Source of the DNA: Limnephilus marmoratus
Lineage: Eukaryota > Arthropoda > Insecta > Trichoptera > Limnephilidae
Assembly (NCBI GenBank): GCA_917880885.1
Contig: OU862927.1
Span: 34,561,571 to 34,625,570, forward strand
Length of the DNA: 64,000 nt
Direction of reading: 5' to 3'
A program made the position numbers and the translations under genes. Every line of letters begins with the position of its first letter. The first letter of the stretch is position 1. The notes beneath the pieces were generated by a model that was given only the letters and a program-made list of their open reading frames with translations, was not told the origin of the DNA and ran no database searches. Shown piece after piece: positions 33,467 to 43,633 of this stretch.

Positions 33467-34064
33467 TATTGGGAAAAAGGGTGTCCGTTTGGAGACAGGC
33501 TGTTAATTCTACCTGTGAATGTCACCTGTCTGTCAAGCAGAAGAAGGGTGTTGTTGTTGTACACTTGTGAGTAAGTACTGTTGAATAGTTGGTGGAAGTG
33601 TTTTCTAGTAATGTCTTACTACTAAACATCATAACTGGGTTTTTCTGGGGTGTAGGGCTTCTGCCCAATCCCACAAACTTGACCTTCTCAGAGCCAATCA
33701 TTTCAATGGCTGTTGCAATACACACAACCCACCGGTCGCTCAGTAGGCACACAGGATACCCTTGCCAATTGATGTTGCCTTCCTGACATGTTCCAATATT
33801 TCCATGGTGCCAGACGTCATCGGCAGTTGTCATAGGAGTTGTTGTCTTTGTTTCACTAGAGTCAGTGAATTAAATTGAATTGATTGATGAAATAGGACGG
33901 GGGAGGAGAAAATAATCTTACCATGTTTGTACATAACATACATACACTTGACTCCATGGCACATTTCCTCATCCGTAATGCCCCATACCTTGTTGTTAAA
34001 AAATCCTTTTACATCCAGGTCTTCAGGATCCATTTTAAGCATTATATTATTAGGGAAGAAGGGC
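33467..34064 (-). pseudogene. Two further exon-like segments of the same unidentified gene (blocks A and B)
   Basis: Block A (34064-33925) reads 'MDPEDLDVKGFFNNKVWGIT' and 'CHGVKCMYVMYKHG', then a donor GTAAGATT. Block B (about 33860-33535) reads 'GTCQEGNINWQGYPVCLLSD', 'RWVVCIATAIEMIGSEKVKF', and ends at CAG before GTGACA. The pattern 'W.GYPVCLLSDRWVV' followed by a strand and 'VGLG' resembles the start of an S1 serine-protease fold without its catalytic His. The phases of A, B and C do not join cleanly, so I treat them as broken. Confidence 0.4.
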
Positions 34065-34476
34065 GCCCGTATGGAGATAGGCTGGGAGAATTCTACTGGT
34101 GAATGTAATGTCTGCCAAGCAGAAGAAGGGAGATGTTGTTGTACACTCGTGAGTACAACACACACCCAAGGGCGCCCGTATGGAGATATGCTGGGAGAAT
34201 TCTACTGGCGAATATAATGTCTGCCAAGCAGAAGAAGGGCGATGTTGTTGTACACTCGTGAGTACAACACACACCGAAGGGCGCCCGTATGGAGATAGGC
34301 TGGGAGAATTCTACTGGTGAATATAATGTCTGCCAAGCAGAAGAAGGGCGATGTTGTTGTACACTCGTGAGTACAACACACACCCTAGGGCGCCCGTGTG
34401 GAGATAGGCTGGGAGAATTCTACTGGTGAATGTAATGTCTGCCAAGCAGATGAAGGGCGATGTTGTCGTACACTCG
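34064..34476. repeat. ~108-bp minisatellite, block 1
   Basis: Four units beginning 'gggcgcccgtatggagatag' (near 34062, 34168, 34278, 34389) and ending 'acactcgtgagtacaacaca'. They are related to the units in 40020-41000. Confidence 0.9.
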
Positions 34477-34712
34477 TGTACGGCGAACGATATGCCGAAA
34501 TACGCCATCCCTCGCATATTATAGCTGTGTGCTGTGTGTGAACACGCTCTGACAGTTGGGCCTACGGAGCGTGCGGGCCCGGGCGCCCGGCCCACGTCCG
34601 TTCCTAGTGTCATTGGCATTTTTTAGTAAAATATCCGGGGCCCGTCCCGGGCCCCCCTTAGGCCCGGGGCCCAAGTTTCGGACTTGGCTAACGTGCCCTC
34701 TCGGCGGCCCTG
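34477..34712. mobile_element. Solo hAT 3'-end fragment, duplicate of 39499-39734
   Basis: As far as I can compare by eye, these 236 bases are identical to the right end of the complete hAT element, including the GGCGGCCCTG terminus and the flanking AGTACAAC. The following minisatellite is also shared. The left junction is abrupt, inside a minisatellite unit, so this is a segmental copy rather than an independent insertion. Confidence 0.85.
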
Positions 34713-35207
34713 AGTACAACACACACCCAAGGGCGCCCGTATAGAGATAGGCTGGGAGAATTCTACTGGTGAATGTAATGTCTGCCAAGTAGAAGAAGGG
34801 CGATGTTGTTGTACACTCGTGAGTACAATAACACACCACCCACGGGTCGCTCAGTAGGTTCACAGAATACCCCTGCCAGTTGATGTTGCCTTCCTGAGCT
34901 GTTCCAGTTACATGGTGCAGGACCTCGGCGACAGTTGTCATAGGAGTTGTTGTCATTGTTTCAATAGAGTCAGGATGAAGCCACTGTTTGGAAGAAGGGT
35001 GTCCATGTGGAGATACACTGGGAGAATTCTACTGTGAATGCAATTTGTCTGTCAAGTACAAGAAGGGCGATGATGTACACGTGAGTAATAATGAATGTTT
35101 GGAAGAAGGGTGCCCTCGTGGAGATAGGCAGGGAGAATTCTACTGTGAAAGTAATATGTCTGCCAAGCAGATGAAGGGCGATGTTGTCGTACACTTGTGA
35201 GTACAAC
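34713..35207. repeat. Minisatellite block 2 with a block-B exon fragment
   Basis: Minisatellite units flank a minus-strand exon fragment (about 34956-34835) reading 'EGNINWQGYSVNLLSDPWVV'. It breaks off into the repeat right after the tryptophan-valine-valine. The end is the left target duplication AGTACAAC (35200-35207) of the hAT element. Confidence 0.8.
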
Positions 35208-35324
35208 CAAGCCGCCGACAGCTAATCTGGGCCCCAAGTCTAGTAGACTATACCGGGCCCCCTCCCCACAACTTACCGGGGGGGGGGAGATAATAATTAA
35301 TAAGTTCATGCTTACCTGCTACTG

Positions 35325-36323
35325 CTAGGAATACTATTTCATTACCTATTTGAAAGACAGAAAACAGGTAACAAAAATAAATAATCAATTTTCAAAACCA
35401 ATGGAAAATAAATTAGGAGTACCGCAGGGATCGATCCTTGGACCCCTATTGTTCATACTCTATAAGTCTATATTAATGACATGGTGAAAATATTTTCAAA
35501 ATGCAAAGTACGACTATTTGCCGATGATACACTTATATACTTAATTGGAGATAACTATAAAGAACTAATAAATATTTTAAATAATGAACTAGATGATGTA
35601 TGAAGATGGCTAAATAAGCTTAAATTAAAAACAAAATGTATGGTGATTGGAAATAAGAAGATATCCAGTGAAAGCAAATTTAAAATTGATGGTGAAATTA
35701 TTGAAAATGTTACTGAAATCAAATACTTAGGAGTTATATTAGATTCCAAACTAAACTTCAATAGACATGCCGAATATACCCAAAAGAAAATTGGCAAAAA
35801 GATATCTTTTTTGGGAAGAATCCGGCCTAAAATTTCCAGAAAAACCGCCATCACCATTTACAATTCAATTATTGCTCCACACTTCAACTACTGTTCAAGT
35901 ATCCTTTTCCTCTGTAATGAAAGAGAACAGAAAAAGTTTCAAATTCTCCAAAACAGAGTAATGAGAATAAAATTCCGAAGAAATAGATTTTTAAAAATAA
36001 TTAAAATGTTAAAGGAACTTAATTGGTTAACCGTGAAACAAATACTGACCTTGAATACGTTGATATTTATTCACAAAATATTAAACAACATGTTACCAAA
36101 ATACTTCTCAAATAAAATCGTATACATTAAGGACATTCACAGACATTACACAAGGACTAGCAAGGAAATAAGATTAAACAAAAAGGACAAAATGAATACG
36201 CAAAACAGTTTGCTGTACAAAGGAATTAAGTTATATAACACACTACCAGAAACTCTAAAGTCCTCACCAATTGAAAAGTTCAAGATGTATTGTAGGAGCT
36301 ACATAAAACAAGAAAAAATATAG
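35325..36323 (+). pseudogene. 5'-truncated LINE reverse transcriptase fragment inside the hAT element
   Basis: Upstream frames show 'GVPQGSILGPLLFIL' and then, after a frameshift, 'RLFADDTLIYL', the RT active-site region. The long open frame 35640-36323 holds the thumb and C-terminal part ('EIKYLGVILDSKLNF', 'YNSIIAPHFNYCSSI', 'LPKYFSNKIVYIKDIHR'). These are jockey/CR1-group LINE features. The 5' end is lost, and there are two or more frame disruptions before 35640. Confidence 0.8.
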
Positions 36324-36551
36324 TGAATTTGAAATATTATAATTAATTAACTGCAATATGAAATATTATAATTAATTAGAAATTGGTAACCTTAAATGTA
36401 CAAATTACTAAAATAAAATTCAAATAAAAAAATATATATTATAACAACACAGATACGTTAGTAATGGAATACTAAATTGGAATATTTTTAAAATTATAGT
36501 AAAAACTCCACAAACTATAAAAAAATAATATAGGCAAATAAAAATTGTCAT

Positions 36552-39107
36552 CTAAAATTTTGCTTTTCTACTTTTCTTGTTTGCAAAGCTAGTTATAACA
36601 TCATCAAAATCCAAGTTTCTGGCCAGACCATTTTCTAAAGATAACATTCCCAAACTTGTTAAACGTTCTTGACCCATTGTGGAACGCAAAAAGTTTTTCA
36701 CTCTAGACAACAAACTAAAAGATCTTTCTGCTTCCGCAACTGTTTCAGGCAGAGTACAGAAAATTCGAATGGCAATTACTACATTAGGGAAGAGATTTGA
36801 AAGTTTTTGGTTTGAAAGAGTATTTAGTAACTGCAGTGGATTTAAATGTTCTGAAAAGTTTCCTGGTTGTGAATAGTTTTTAAGTGTTCAATTTCCAAAA
36901 GCGTTTCTTCTTCAGATACATCAGTTTTATAGAGATCACACCAGTTTTTCACCCTTTCTTTTAGTTCTTCTTGAGTCATACTTGGGTATTGCCAAAGAAA
37001 CTTAAACAATTCATTAATATTGTTGACAGCTTTGTATCTTCAGGTCAAGTTTCCAATGACACTGTCAAACAACACATAAAAAAACATTAATTTTAAAGTT
37101 CTCTTCTGGGCAATCAATCTGTTTTTCATGACTTTTATCAGCCAAAACTTTTGTCTTTTTTCTTTTTTTTGGGAGTTCTTGTGAAATTCCAATATTTTCA
37201 GCTACAAGTTTACACTCTTCTAATATTCTAGTCCACTTAGAACGAAGGGTAGATAGGTTTTCAACTAAGTGTTGCAAATTGACAACTTCCACGTCCAGAG
37301 TTGCTTGTCTCGCTTGCAAAACTACACTCCAGGAGTTTATTTCAGACAACACTTTAAACCATGTCGTAGACATAAGTAGACATTCAAATGTATTCATATA
37401 CTGTTCAATACCCTTAATTTCGGCCAAAGTTTGAGGAGTGAGATAAAGCTCTTTAATCTTACTAAGAGCAACTTTCAGTCCAGGAATATGAGCAGCAAAA
37501 GGCCGCACGCTATCAACTCTTGCAGACCATCTTGTTTTAGAATGAGAGTGAAGCGAACACCCAATGTTTTCTTGGAGAATTTCCCACCTTTGTGGACTTG
37601 AACTGAATACATTGTAGCACTTTTGGACGATTCCGAAGAACGTAATAGCCTCTACACAAGATTGAGCCGCCTCTTCTCCGCATAAGTTGAGACTTTGCGC
37701 AGCACATGGCGAATATAATGCTAGTGGGTTATCAGCTAAGATTCTGCTCTGCACACCTTTGTATATCCCACTCATATTAGACGCATTGTCGTATCCTTGT
37801 CCCCTGCAGTTCTCAAGTAGAATATCGTGCTCTTCAAGTGTAGATTGTATTAAATCTGCGATTGCTTCTCCTGTCTTCTTACTGCAGTTGACAATTTTGA
37901 AAAACCTCTCGTTAATTTTGTGAATGTTTTCTTCTCCTTCAAGGTAACGAGTAACATATCGGAAAATAAACACGGTTTGTTCAATATGTGCCGAGTCAGG
38001 AGTTGAGTCAACTATGACAGAGAAGTATTTTGCCTCATTGATTTCCTTTACAATTGTCTGGACAACTTTGTTTGCACAGCTCAAAATAAACTCATTTTGA
38101 ATTTCCATTGAAAGGTAATGAACTTGGAGTCGTTTTTTTTCTGCCTGCGATTGTTGTACTTTTGTCAAATGATCGTGCAAAATAGAATCGTAGTGGGCGA
38201 TAAGCTCTAATATTCCTAGAAAGTTTCCATTTCTAGGGTCACCAACCAAATTTGAGTCTCCTCTTAAAGGCAGCCCTCTTTCGCCCAGAAATAAAATTAC
38301 ATGCAGAATCCTTTTTAAAATAGCCCGCCAGCGGGCAGCTTCTTTTTCAATAGCTTCTGTGAGGTGAGTTTTTACATCTGGTTTGTTCTTAAGTAAGCTA
38401 TTTTCTAAGTTTCGCCACTGAATGTAGCATGATTTGTGATTTGCACTTTTTTCGTGGGGGTTCAGTTTGTCATGAACCCTCTTCCAAGAGTATTTATCTC
38501 CACTATATCCCTCAGGGCATGCCAATACAGATCTCATTGCCAATGGCAACTTACTAAATAAATGGCATGGAAAGCAATACAAAGCATTTTTAATTTCACT
38601 CCAAGCCAACCAATCTCTTTTTACTTGTTCCCCATTCTTTAATGTGCAATATAAAGCTGAGGGAGGGAAATAGTTCCCATCAAAGTCAGTAGGAAAACAG
38701 ATTGGGAGTTTAAAAAATGTGCCATTGAGAATAGCTTCATTCACATCTTGTATTTGAAAATTCAAATTTTCGTTTATGCCAATATCATACAATAGAGGCG
38801 AAGGCTTGCCATTGTCAGGGTTTTGTGAGATATTCAGTTCAAATTCATCTACATCAGATTTATCAATAATTAAATTTTCATGGCAAGAAGATGGGAGAGT
38901 TTCGTCTGAAACACAACCGAGTATGTTATCAGGCTCCAGCTGGGCGTTAGAATTTGTAAACGATTGGCTTGTGCTAGAACTAGAACAGGGAGAACTTTTA
39001 ATAAAAAAACTATCACATGTTTTCTGACCTTTTCTTGACAACGTTTCTCGTTTCTCCATCTCCTTTCTTTTCAAGGCCCCTGACTTGTGCTGATAGCGAT
39101 AGCTCAT
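36552..39107 (-). pseudogene. hAT transposase (ZMYM/TTF zinc finger type), nearly complete but frameshifted
   Basis: The main frame (39107-37065) starts 'MSYRYQHKSGALKRKEMEKR'. It has the TTF-type finger 'NALYCFPCHLFSKLP', then 'IVDSTPDSAHIEQTVF' (first Asp region), 'CRGQGYDNASNMSG' (second Asp), and conserved 'LYSPCAAQSLNL' and 'SKTRWSARVDSVRPF'. At 37065-37085 a T run appears one base too long. Shifting the frame gives the expected 'DSVIGNLT', and a TGA follows. The hAT dimerisation block is in 36860-36552 ('LPETVAEAERSFSLLSRV', 'TMGQERLTSLGMLSLE'), in another frame. With two frameshifts and a stop it is not functional as read. A sequencing error in the homopolymer cannot be excluded for one of them. 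Confidence 0.85.
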
Positions 39108-39742
39108 TATTAGTGTTATATGAATGAGTCACTTCGTTCTTCACTTAAAACTTCACAATGACACAACGCCACAACGATCACTTTACTTCAAACAGTTCAA
39201 ACGAAACACTTAACCTGACTAAACCATAAAACCATACCAAACTCAGCGCGCAGCGATTCCGCTATGACTGTCGCCGACGGATGGCCGACGCGACGGTCTG
39301 CCGATCGGGTCGGTAGGGCCCGGGGGTGAGTATGAGCGGTGGCGCGGCGGGCGGCTGCATCGCCCCTCCCACAGCGGGCCGGCCGGCATGGCGTGCTTGT
39401 AGCTTGAGTTGTGAGTGGCACGCTCTGAGAGCGTGTTCACACACATGCGTGGGATGATGTAATTCAGCATATCGCTCACCATATATTCCAATTTGGAATG
39501 TACGGCGAACGATATGCCGAAATACGCCATCCCTCGCATATTATAGCTGTGTGCTGTGTGTGAACACGCTCTGACAGTTGGGCCTACGGAGCGTGCGGGC
39601 CCGGGCGCCCGGCCCACGTCCGTTCCTAGTGTCATTGGCATTTTTTAGTAAAATATCCGGGGCCCGTCCCGGGCCCCCCTTAGGCCCGGGGCCCAAGTTT
39701 CGGACTTGGCTAACGTGCCCTCTCGGCGGCCCTGAGTACAAC

Positions 39743-40020
39743 ACACACCCAAGGGCGCCCGTATAGAGATAGGCTGGGAGAATTCTACTGGTGAATGTAA
39801 TGTCTGCCAAGTAGAAGAAGGGCGATGTTGTTGTACTGTTGCTGTTGTACCACCAAGTGGGTGGTGTGTTATTTTACTCACGGTTGCTCAGTAGGTTCAC
39901 AGAATACCCCTGCCAGTTGATGTTGCCTTCCTGAGCTGTTCCAGTTACATTGTGCAGGACCTCGGCGACAGTTGTCATAGGAGTTGTTTTCATTGTTTCA
40001 ATAGAGTCAGTGAAGAAGAA
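39743..40020. repeat. Minisatellite block 3 with a block-B exon fragment
   Basis: It is a near copy of 34713-34980. The minus-strand exon fragment at about 40010-39890 reads 'EGNINWQGYSVNLLSN' and then breaks into the repeat. Confidence 0.8.
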
Positions 40021-41030
40021 GCCACTGTTTGGAAGAAGGGTGTCCATGTGGAGATACACTGGGAGAATTCTACTGTGAATGCAATCTGTCTGTCAAGTAC
40101 AAGAAGGGCGATGTTGTACTCGTGAGTAATAATGAATGTTTGGAAGAAGGGTCCCCTCGTGGAGATAGGCAGGGAGAATTCTACTGTGAAAGTAATATGT
40201 CTGCCAAGCAGAAGAAGGGCGATGTGGTACTCGTGAATAATAATGAATGTTTGGAAGAAGGATGCCGACGTGGAGATAGGCAGGGAGAATTCTACTGTGA
40301 AGTAATCTGTCTGCCAAGCAGAAGAAGGGCAATGTTGTACTCGTGAGTAATAATGAATGTTTGGAAGAAGGATGCCCGTGTGGAGATATACAGGGAGAAT
40401 TCTACTGTGAAGTAATCTGTCTGCCAAGCTGAAGAAGGGCGATGTTGTACTCGTGAGTAATAATGAATGTTTGGAAGAAGGATGCCCGTGTGGAGATATA
40501 CAGGGAGAATTCTACTGTGAAGTAATCTGTCTGCCAAGCAGAAGAAGGGCGATGTTGTACTCTTGAGTAATAATGAATGTTTTGAAGAAGGATGCCCGTG
40601 TGGAGATATACAGGGAGAATTCTACTGTGAATGCAATCTGTCTGCCAAGCAGAAGAAGGGCGGTGTTGTACTCGTGAGTAATAATGAATGTTTGGAAGAA
40701 GGATGCCCGTGTGGAGATATACAGGGAGAATTCTACTGTGAAGTAGTCTGTCTGCCAAGCAGAAGAAGGGCGATGTTGTACTCGTGAGTAATAATGAATG
40801 TTTGGAAGAAGGATGCCCATGTGGAGATAGACATGGAGAATTCTACTGTGAAGTAATCTGTCTGCCAAGCAGAAGAAGGACGATGTTGTACTCGTGAGTA
40901 ATAATGAATGTTTGGAAGAAGGGCGCCCTTGTGGAGATAGGCAGGGAGAATTCTACTGATGAATGTAACCTGTCTGTCAAGCAGAGAAGGGCGATGTTGT
41001 CGTACACTCGTGAGCACAACACACACCCAA
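40020..41030. repeat. ~110-bp cysteine-rich coding minisatellite, about nine units
   Basis: Units start 'taataatgaatgtttggaag' at about 110-bp spacing. In 111-bp units the plus strand stays in one frame and encodes 'NNECLEEGCPCGDIQGEFYC' then 'ECNLSAKQKKGDVVLVS'. In 108/109-bp units the frame shifts. The minus strand is also open across several units in overlapping frames ('HTGILLPNIHYYSRVQHRPS'). Every unit holds GTACTCGTGAGTAA, a good splice-donor consensus on the plus strand. Whether any strand is translated cannot be told from the sequence. Confidence 0.9.
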
Positions 41031-41610
41031 GGGCGCCCGTATAGAGATAGGCTGGGAGAATTCTACTTGTGAATGTAATGTCTGCCAAGTAGAAGAAGGG
41101 CGATGTTGTTGTACACTCGTGAGTACAATAACACACCACCCACGGGTCGCTCAGTAGGTTCACAGAATACCCCTGCCAGTTGATGTTGCCTTCCTGAGCT
41201 GTTCCAGTTACATGGTGCAGGAACTCGGCGACAGTTGTCATAGGAGTTGTTGTCATTGTTTCAATAGAGTCAGTGAAGATGAAGCCACTGTTTGGAAGAA
41301 GGGTGTCCATGTGGAGATACACTGGGAGAATTCTACTGTGAATGCAATCTGTCTGTCAAGTACAAGAAGGGCGATGATGTACTCGTGAGTAATAATGAAT
41401 GTTTGGAAGAAGGGTGCCCTCGTGGAGATAGGCAGGGAGAATTCTACTGTGAAAGTAATATGTCTGCCAAGCAGATGAAGGGCGATGTTGTCGTACACTC
41501 GTGAGTACAACACACACTCAAGGGCGCCCGTATAGAGATAGGCTGGGAGAATTCTACTGGTGAATGTAATGTCTGCCAAGTAGAAGAAGGGCGATGTTGT
41601 TGTACACGTC
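41031..41610. repeat. Minisatellite block 4 with a block-B exon fragment
   Basis: This is the same arrangement again (minus-strand exon fragment near 41285-41143, 'EGNINWQGYSVNLLSDPWVV'). It ends in a different minus-strand segment reading 'NCKTLDGTLTEVILGAAKIP' (41690-41600). Confidence 0.8.
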
Positions 41611-41690
41611 TTCGTGTCTGGAATCTTGGCTGCCCCTAAGATGACTTCGGTCAATGTGCCATCCAATGTTTTGCAGTTAGCTGCCTCGTA

Positions 41691-42100
41691 TAGTTTGAAT
41701 GCAGTAATTCTGCTGTATCACATTTCGTGCCATAACGGGGAGTTAGCCTGCTTTCTTGTTAATGAACAAACTTCTCGGAAGATATTTGTAGGAATATCTA
41801 GATGACATGTAACAAAATTATTGAAATCTATAGCACTTCTATTGTGCAAGTTTCGTGTTTTCTTGTATTTTTTTTTTTTTTCTTCAGGGATATAGCTGTT
41901 TCACTGCTGTTGTTTGGTGTAATAATAATAGAGAATTCATTTCTTTGCTCCAAGTTTTTTTATATCCTGTAGGTTTCGGCGTTGTTTATAATTCTGTTGG
42001 GATTTGTTTTTTCAATTCGGTATGTTCAATTCCAAAATGTCCTATAAGACATATAATTTGTTGGGCTTTTCCGGAAATAAAATTTATTTGGTCCTTATTT
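41691..42100. other. No recognised feature
   Basis: T-rich sequence with short open frames. Nothing assignable was seen. Confidence 0.35.
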
Positions 42101-42149
42101 GAGAATTTGCATGGGTGCAATTATAGGCACCCCCGAAAGAAATAAAACA

Positions 42150-42410
42150 ATTCAAAACTCACGTATTTGTTCCGGTTCAGAAGACACAGTGCTGTCCAAG
42201 AGACTAGTTGAAGCCTGGGAAGTCGTCAGACTATGATATTTTACTATTTCTGACTGTTGCAAGAAAATATTATCAGTATCAGAGCCATATTCTTCGGTTG
42301 TATCTCACCCATTGCCTCTTCCAATAATCTCGATACATTTGTTACGTCCCTGACTGTTGCCGGCATTCTATATATTTCTTTGTGTATTTTGGTACTATAC
42401 TCCATAAAGT
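42150..42410 (-). pseudogene. C-terminal part of a Crypton-like tyrosine recombinase (split by a LINE)
   Basis: On the minus strand 'FMEYSTKIHKEIYRMPATVR' is followed by 'DVTNVSRLLEEAMGE'. It matches the end of the YR domain in which LMGH....H..YR precedes a short helix. Here GH is replaced by EY. It continues the frame that stops at 46826 on the other side of the LINE (...'DMSDLANF'). After the match a frame change leads to 'EEYGSDTDNIFLQQSEIV', which runs to a GTGAGT donor near 42155. Confidence 0.6.
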
Positions 42411-42502
42411 ATATACAACAATAACATCGTTTAAAACTACTGTCAAATTTTGCTCTTCCACTTTTTTAAATCAATATTGTGATAAAAAATCGATATATAA
42501 CA

Positions 42503-43258
42503 ATGACTACACGTGCAAATTCTAAGTCCGCCAATAACTCTAATCCCGAACTAATGCAAATTTTAGATAAAAAGTTCGATGAATTTAAAATCCAGTTTCT
42601 AGAAAAATCATTTGCAGACTTCAAAAATACGATTGTAGAAGTTATAAAAAAGGAGTTCAAGGAAGAAATTGAGGAGCTTAAGAAGAAAATTAAACATTTG
42701 GAAGGACAAATAGAAAGCAACGATCAATATAATCGTGCAAATAATCTTATAATAAGTGGTGTTCCAGAAGATAGAAACGAAAATATTTATGACATTCTCT
42801 TCAAAATTGGTGCTACAGCTGGATGTAAAATCACTCGAGAGGAAGTGGACTTCGCAAGCAGAATCTCCCCCAGAATAAACCAAAATGTGACAAATGAAAA
42901 AAAGAGGAACATTATCGTAAAATTTACACGCCGACACCTTAAAGATAACCTGTTAGCTGCAATAAGGAAGAGGAAGGGAATGTTTGCTTCAGAATTGCAG
43001 CTTCCTGGTGCCAGCAGAATCTACATCAACGAGCATTTAACCTCCAAAAATCAGCATCTACTAAAACAATGTAGAGATATAAAAAGGGACCGAAAAATTC
43101 TCTACTGCTGGATAAAAAACGGTAAAATCTTCATTCGTGTAAGTGATACAACACCAATAATTTTAATTGCTGACCAGGATGACGTTAACAGACTTTCAGC
43201 ATTGAAGACAATGCCCACACAAGACGCTTCTACACCGGCCTTCCCTTTAGGAAACTGA
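42503..43258 (+). CDS. LINE ORF1 (coiled coil plus RRM-like RNA-binding protein)
   Basis: 251 residues from the ATG at 42503, chosen over the upstream GTG. The first half is a lysine/glutamate coiled coil ('FKEEIEELKKKIKHLEGQ'). 'YNRANNLIISGVPED' marks the start of an RRM-like domain as in L1/CR1-type ORF1 proteins. The C-terminal domain holds 'INEHLTSKNQHLLKQCR' and 'WIKNGKIFIR'. Such proteins trimerise and bind element RNA as a chaperone. ORF2 starts 376 bp downstream. Confidence 0.8.
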   Translation: MTTRANSKSANNSNPELMQILDKKFDEFKIQFLEKSFADFKNTIVEVIKKEFKEEIEELKKKIKHLEGQIESNDQYNRANNLIISGVPEDRNENIYDILFKIGATAGCKITREEVDFASRISPRINQNVTNEKKRNIIVKFTRRHLKDNLLAAIRKRKGMFASELQLPGASRIYINEHLTSKNQHLLKQCRDIKRDRKILYCWIKNGKIFIRVSDTTPIILIADQDDVNRLSALKTMPTQDASTPAFPLGN

Positions 43259-43633
43259 ATTTAGAGAATAATATCAAACATATTACTTTTAACATCAAAT
43301 TTAACCTCTTGCACTTGCAGTACATTAATATAACACCCAATTTCTACTTAGTCGTAATACACATATCATCACTATGCGTTAATTACAAACTTCCTTTTAA
43401 CTCTTATCAAATAATGTTAAAACATGTTATTATTTGTTTGCATTGTATTAGTAATCTGTCCATAGATATAACAATCAATCTGTCAAAACTTAAGCCTCCT
43501 AAAACCATAAACATTTTAATTTACCACAAACAAAAACAAAAAGAATCGTATGTTCAAAAATGCCCCCAATCACAGCATAATTATTTTTTTTCAAGTTATT
43601 TTCCAAACAACTTCACGAACATAATATTTAAAA

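Larger units (their letters stand above)
35208..39734. mobile_element. 4.5-kb hAT element inserted in the minisatellite
   Basis: The left end CAAGCCGCCGACAG and right end CTCTCGGCGGCCCTG form imperfect inverted repeats. The 8-bp duplication AGTACAAC is at 35200-35207 and 39735-39742. The element contains a transposase pseudogene (minus strand) and a secondary LINE fragment on its left side. Confidence 0.85.

Noticed and set aside
39197..39641. GC-rich open frames 5' of the hAT transposase
   Set aside because: They lie in the GC-rich subterminal region of the hAT element, overlap on several frames and have no domain.
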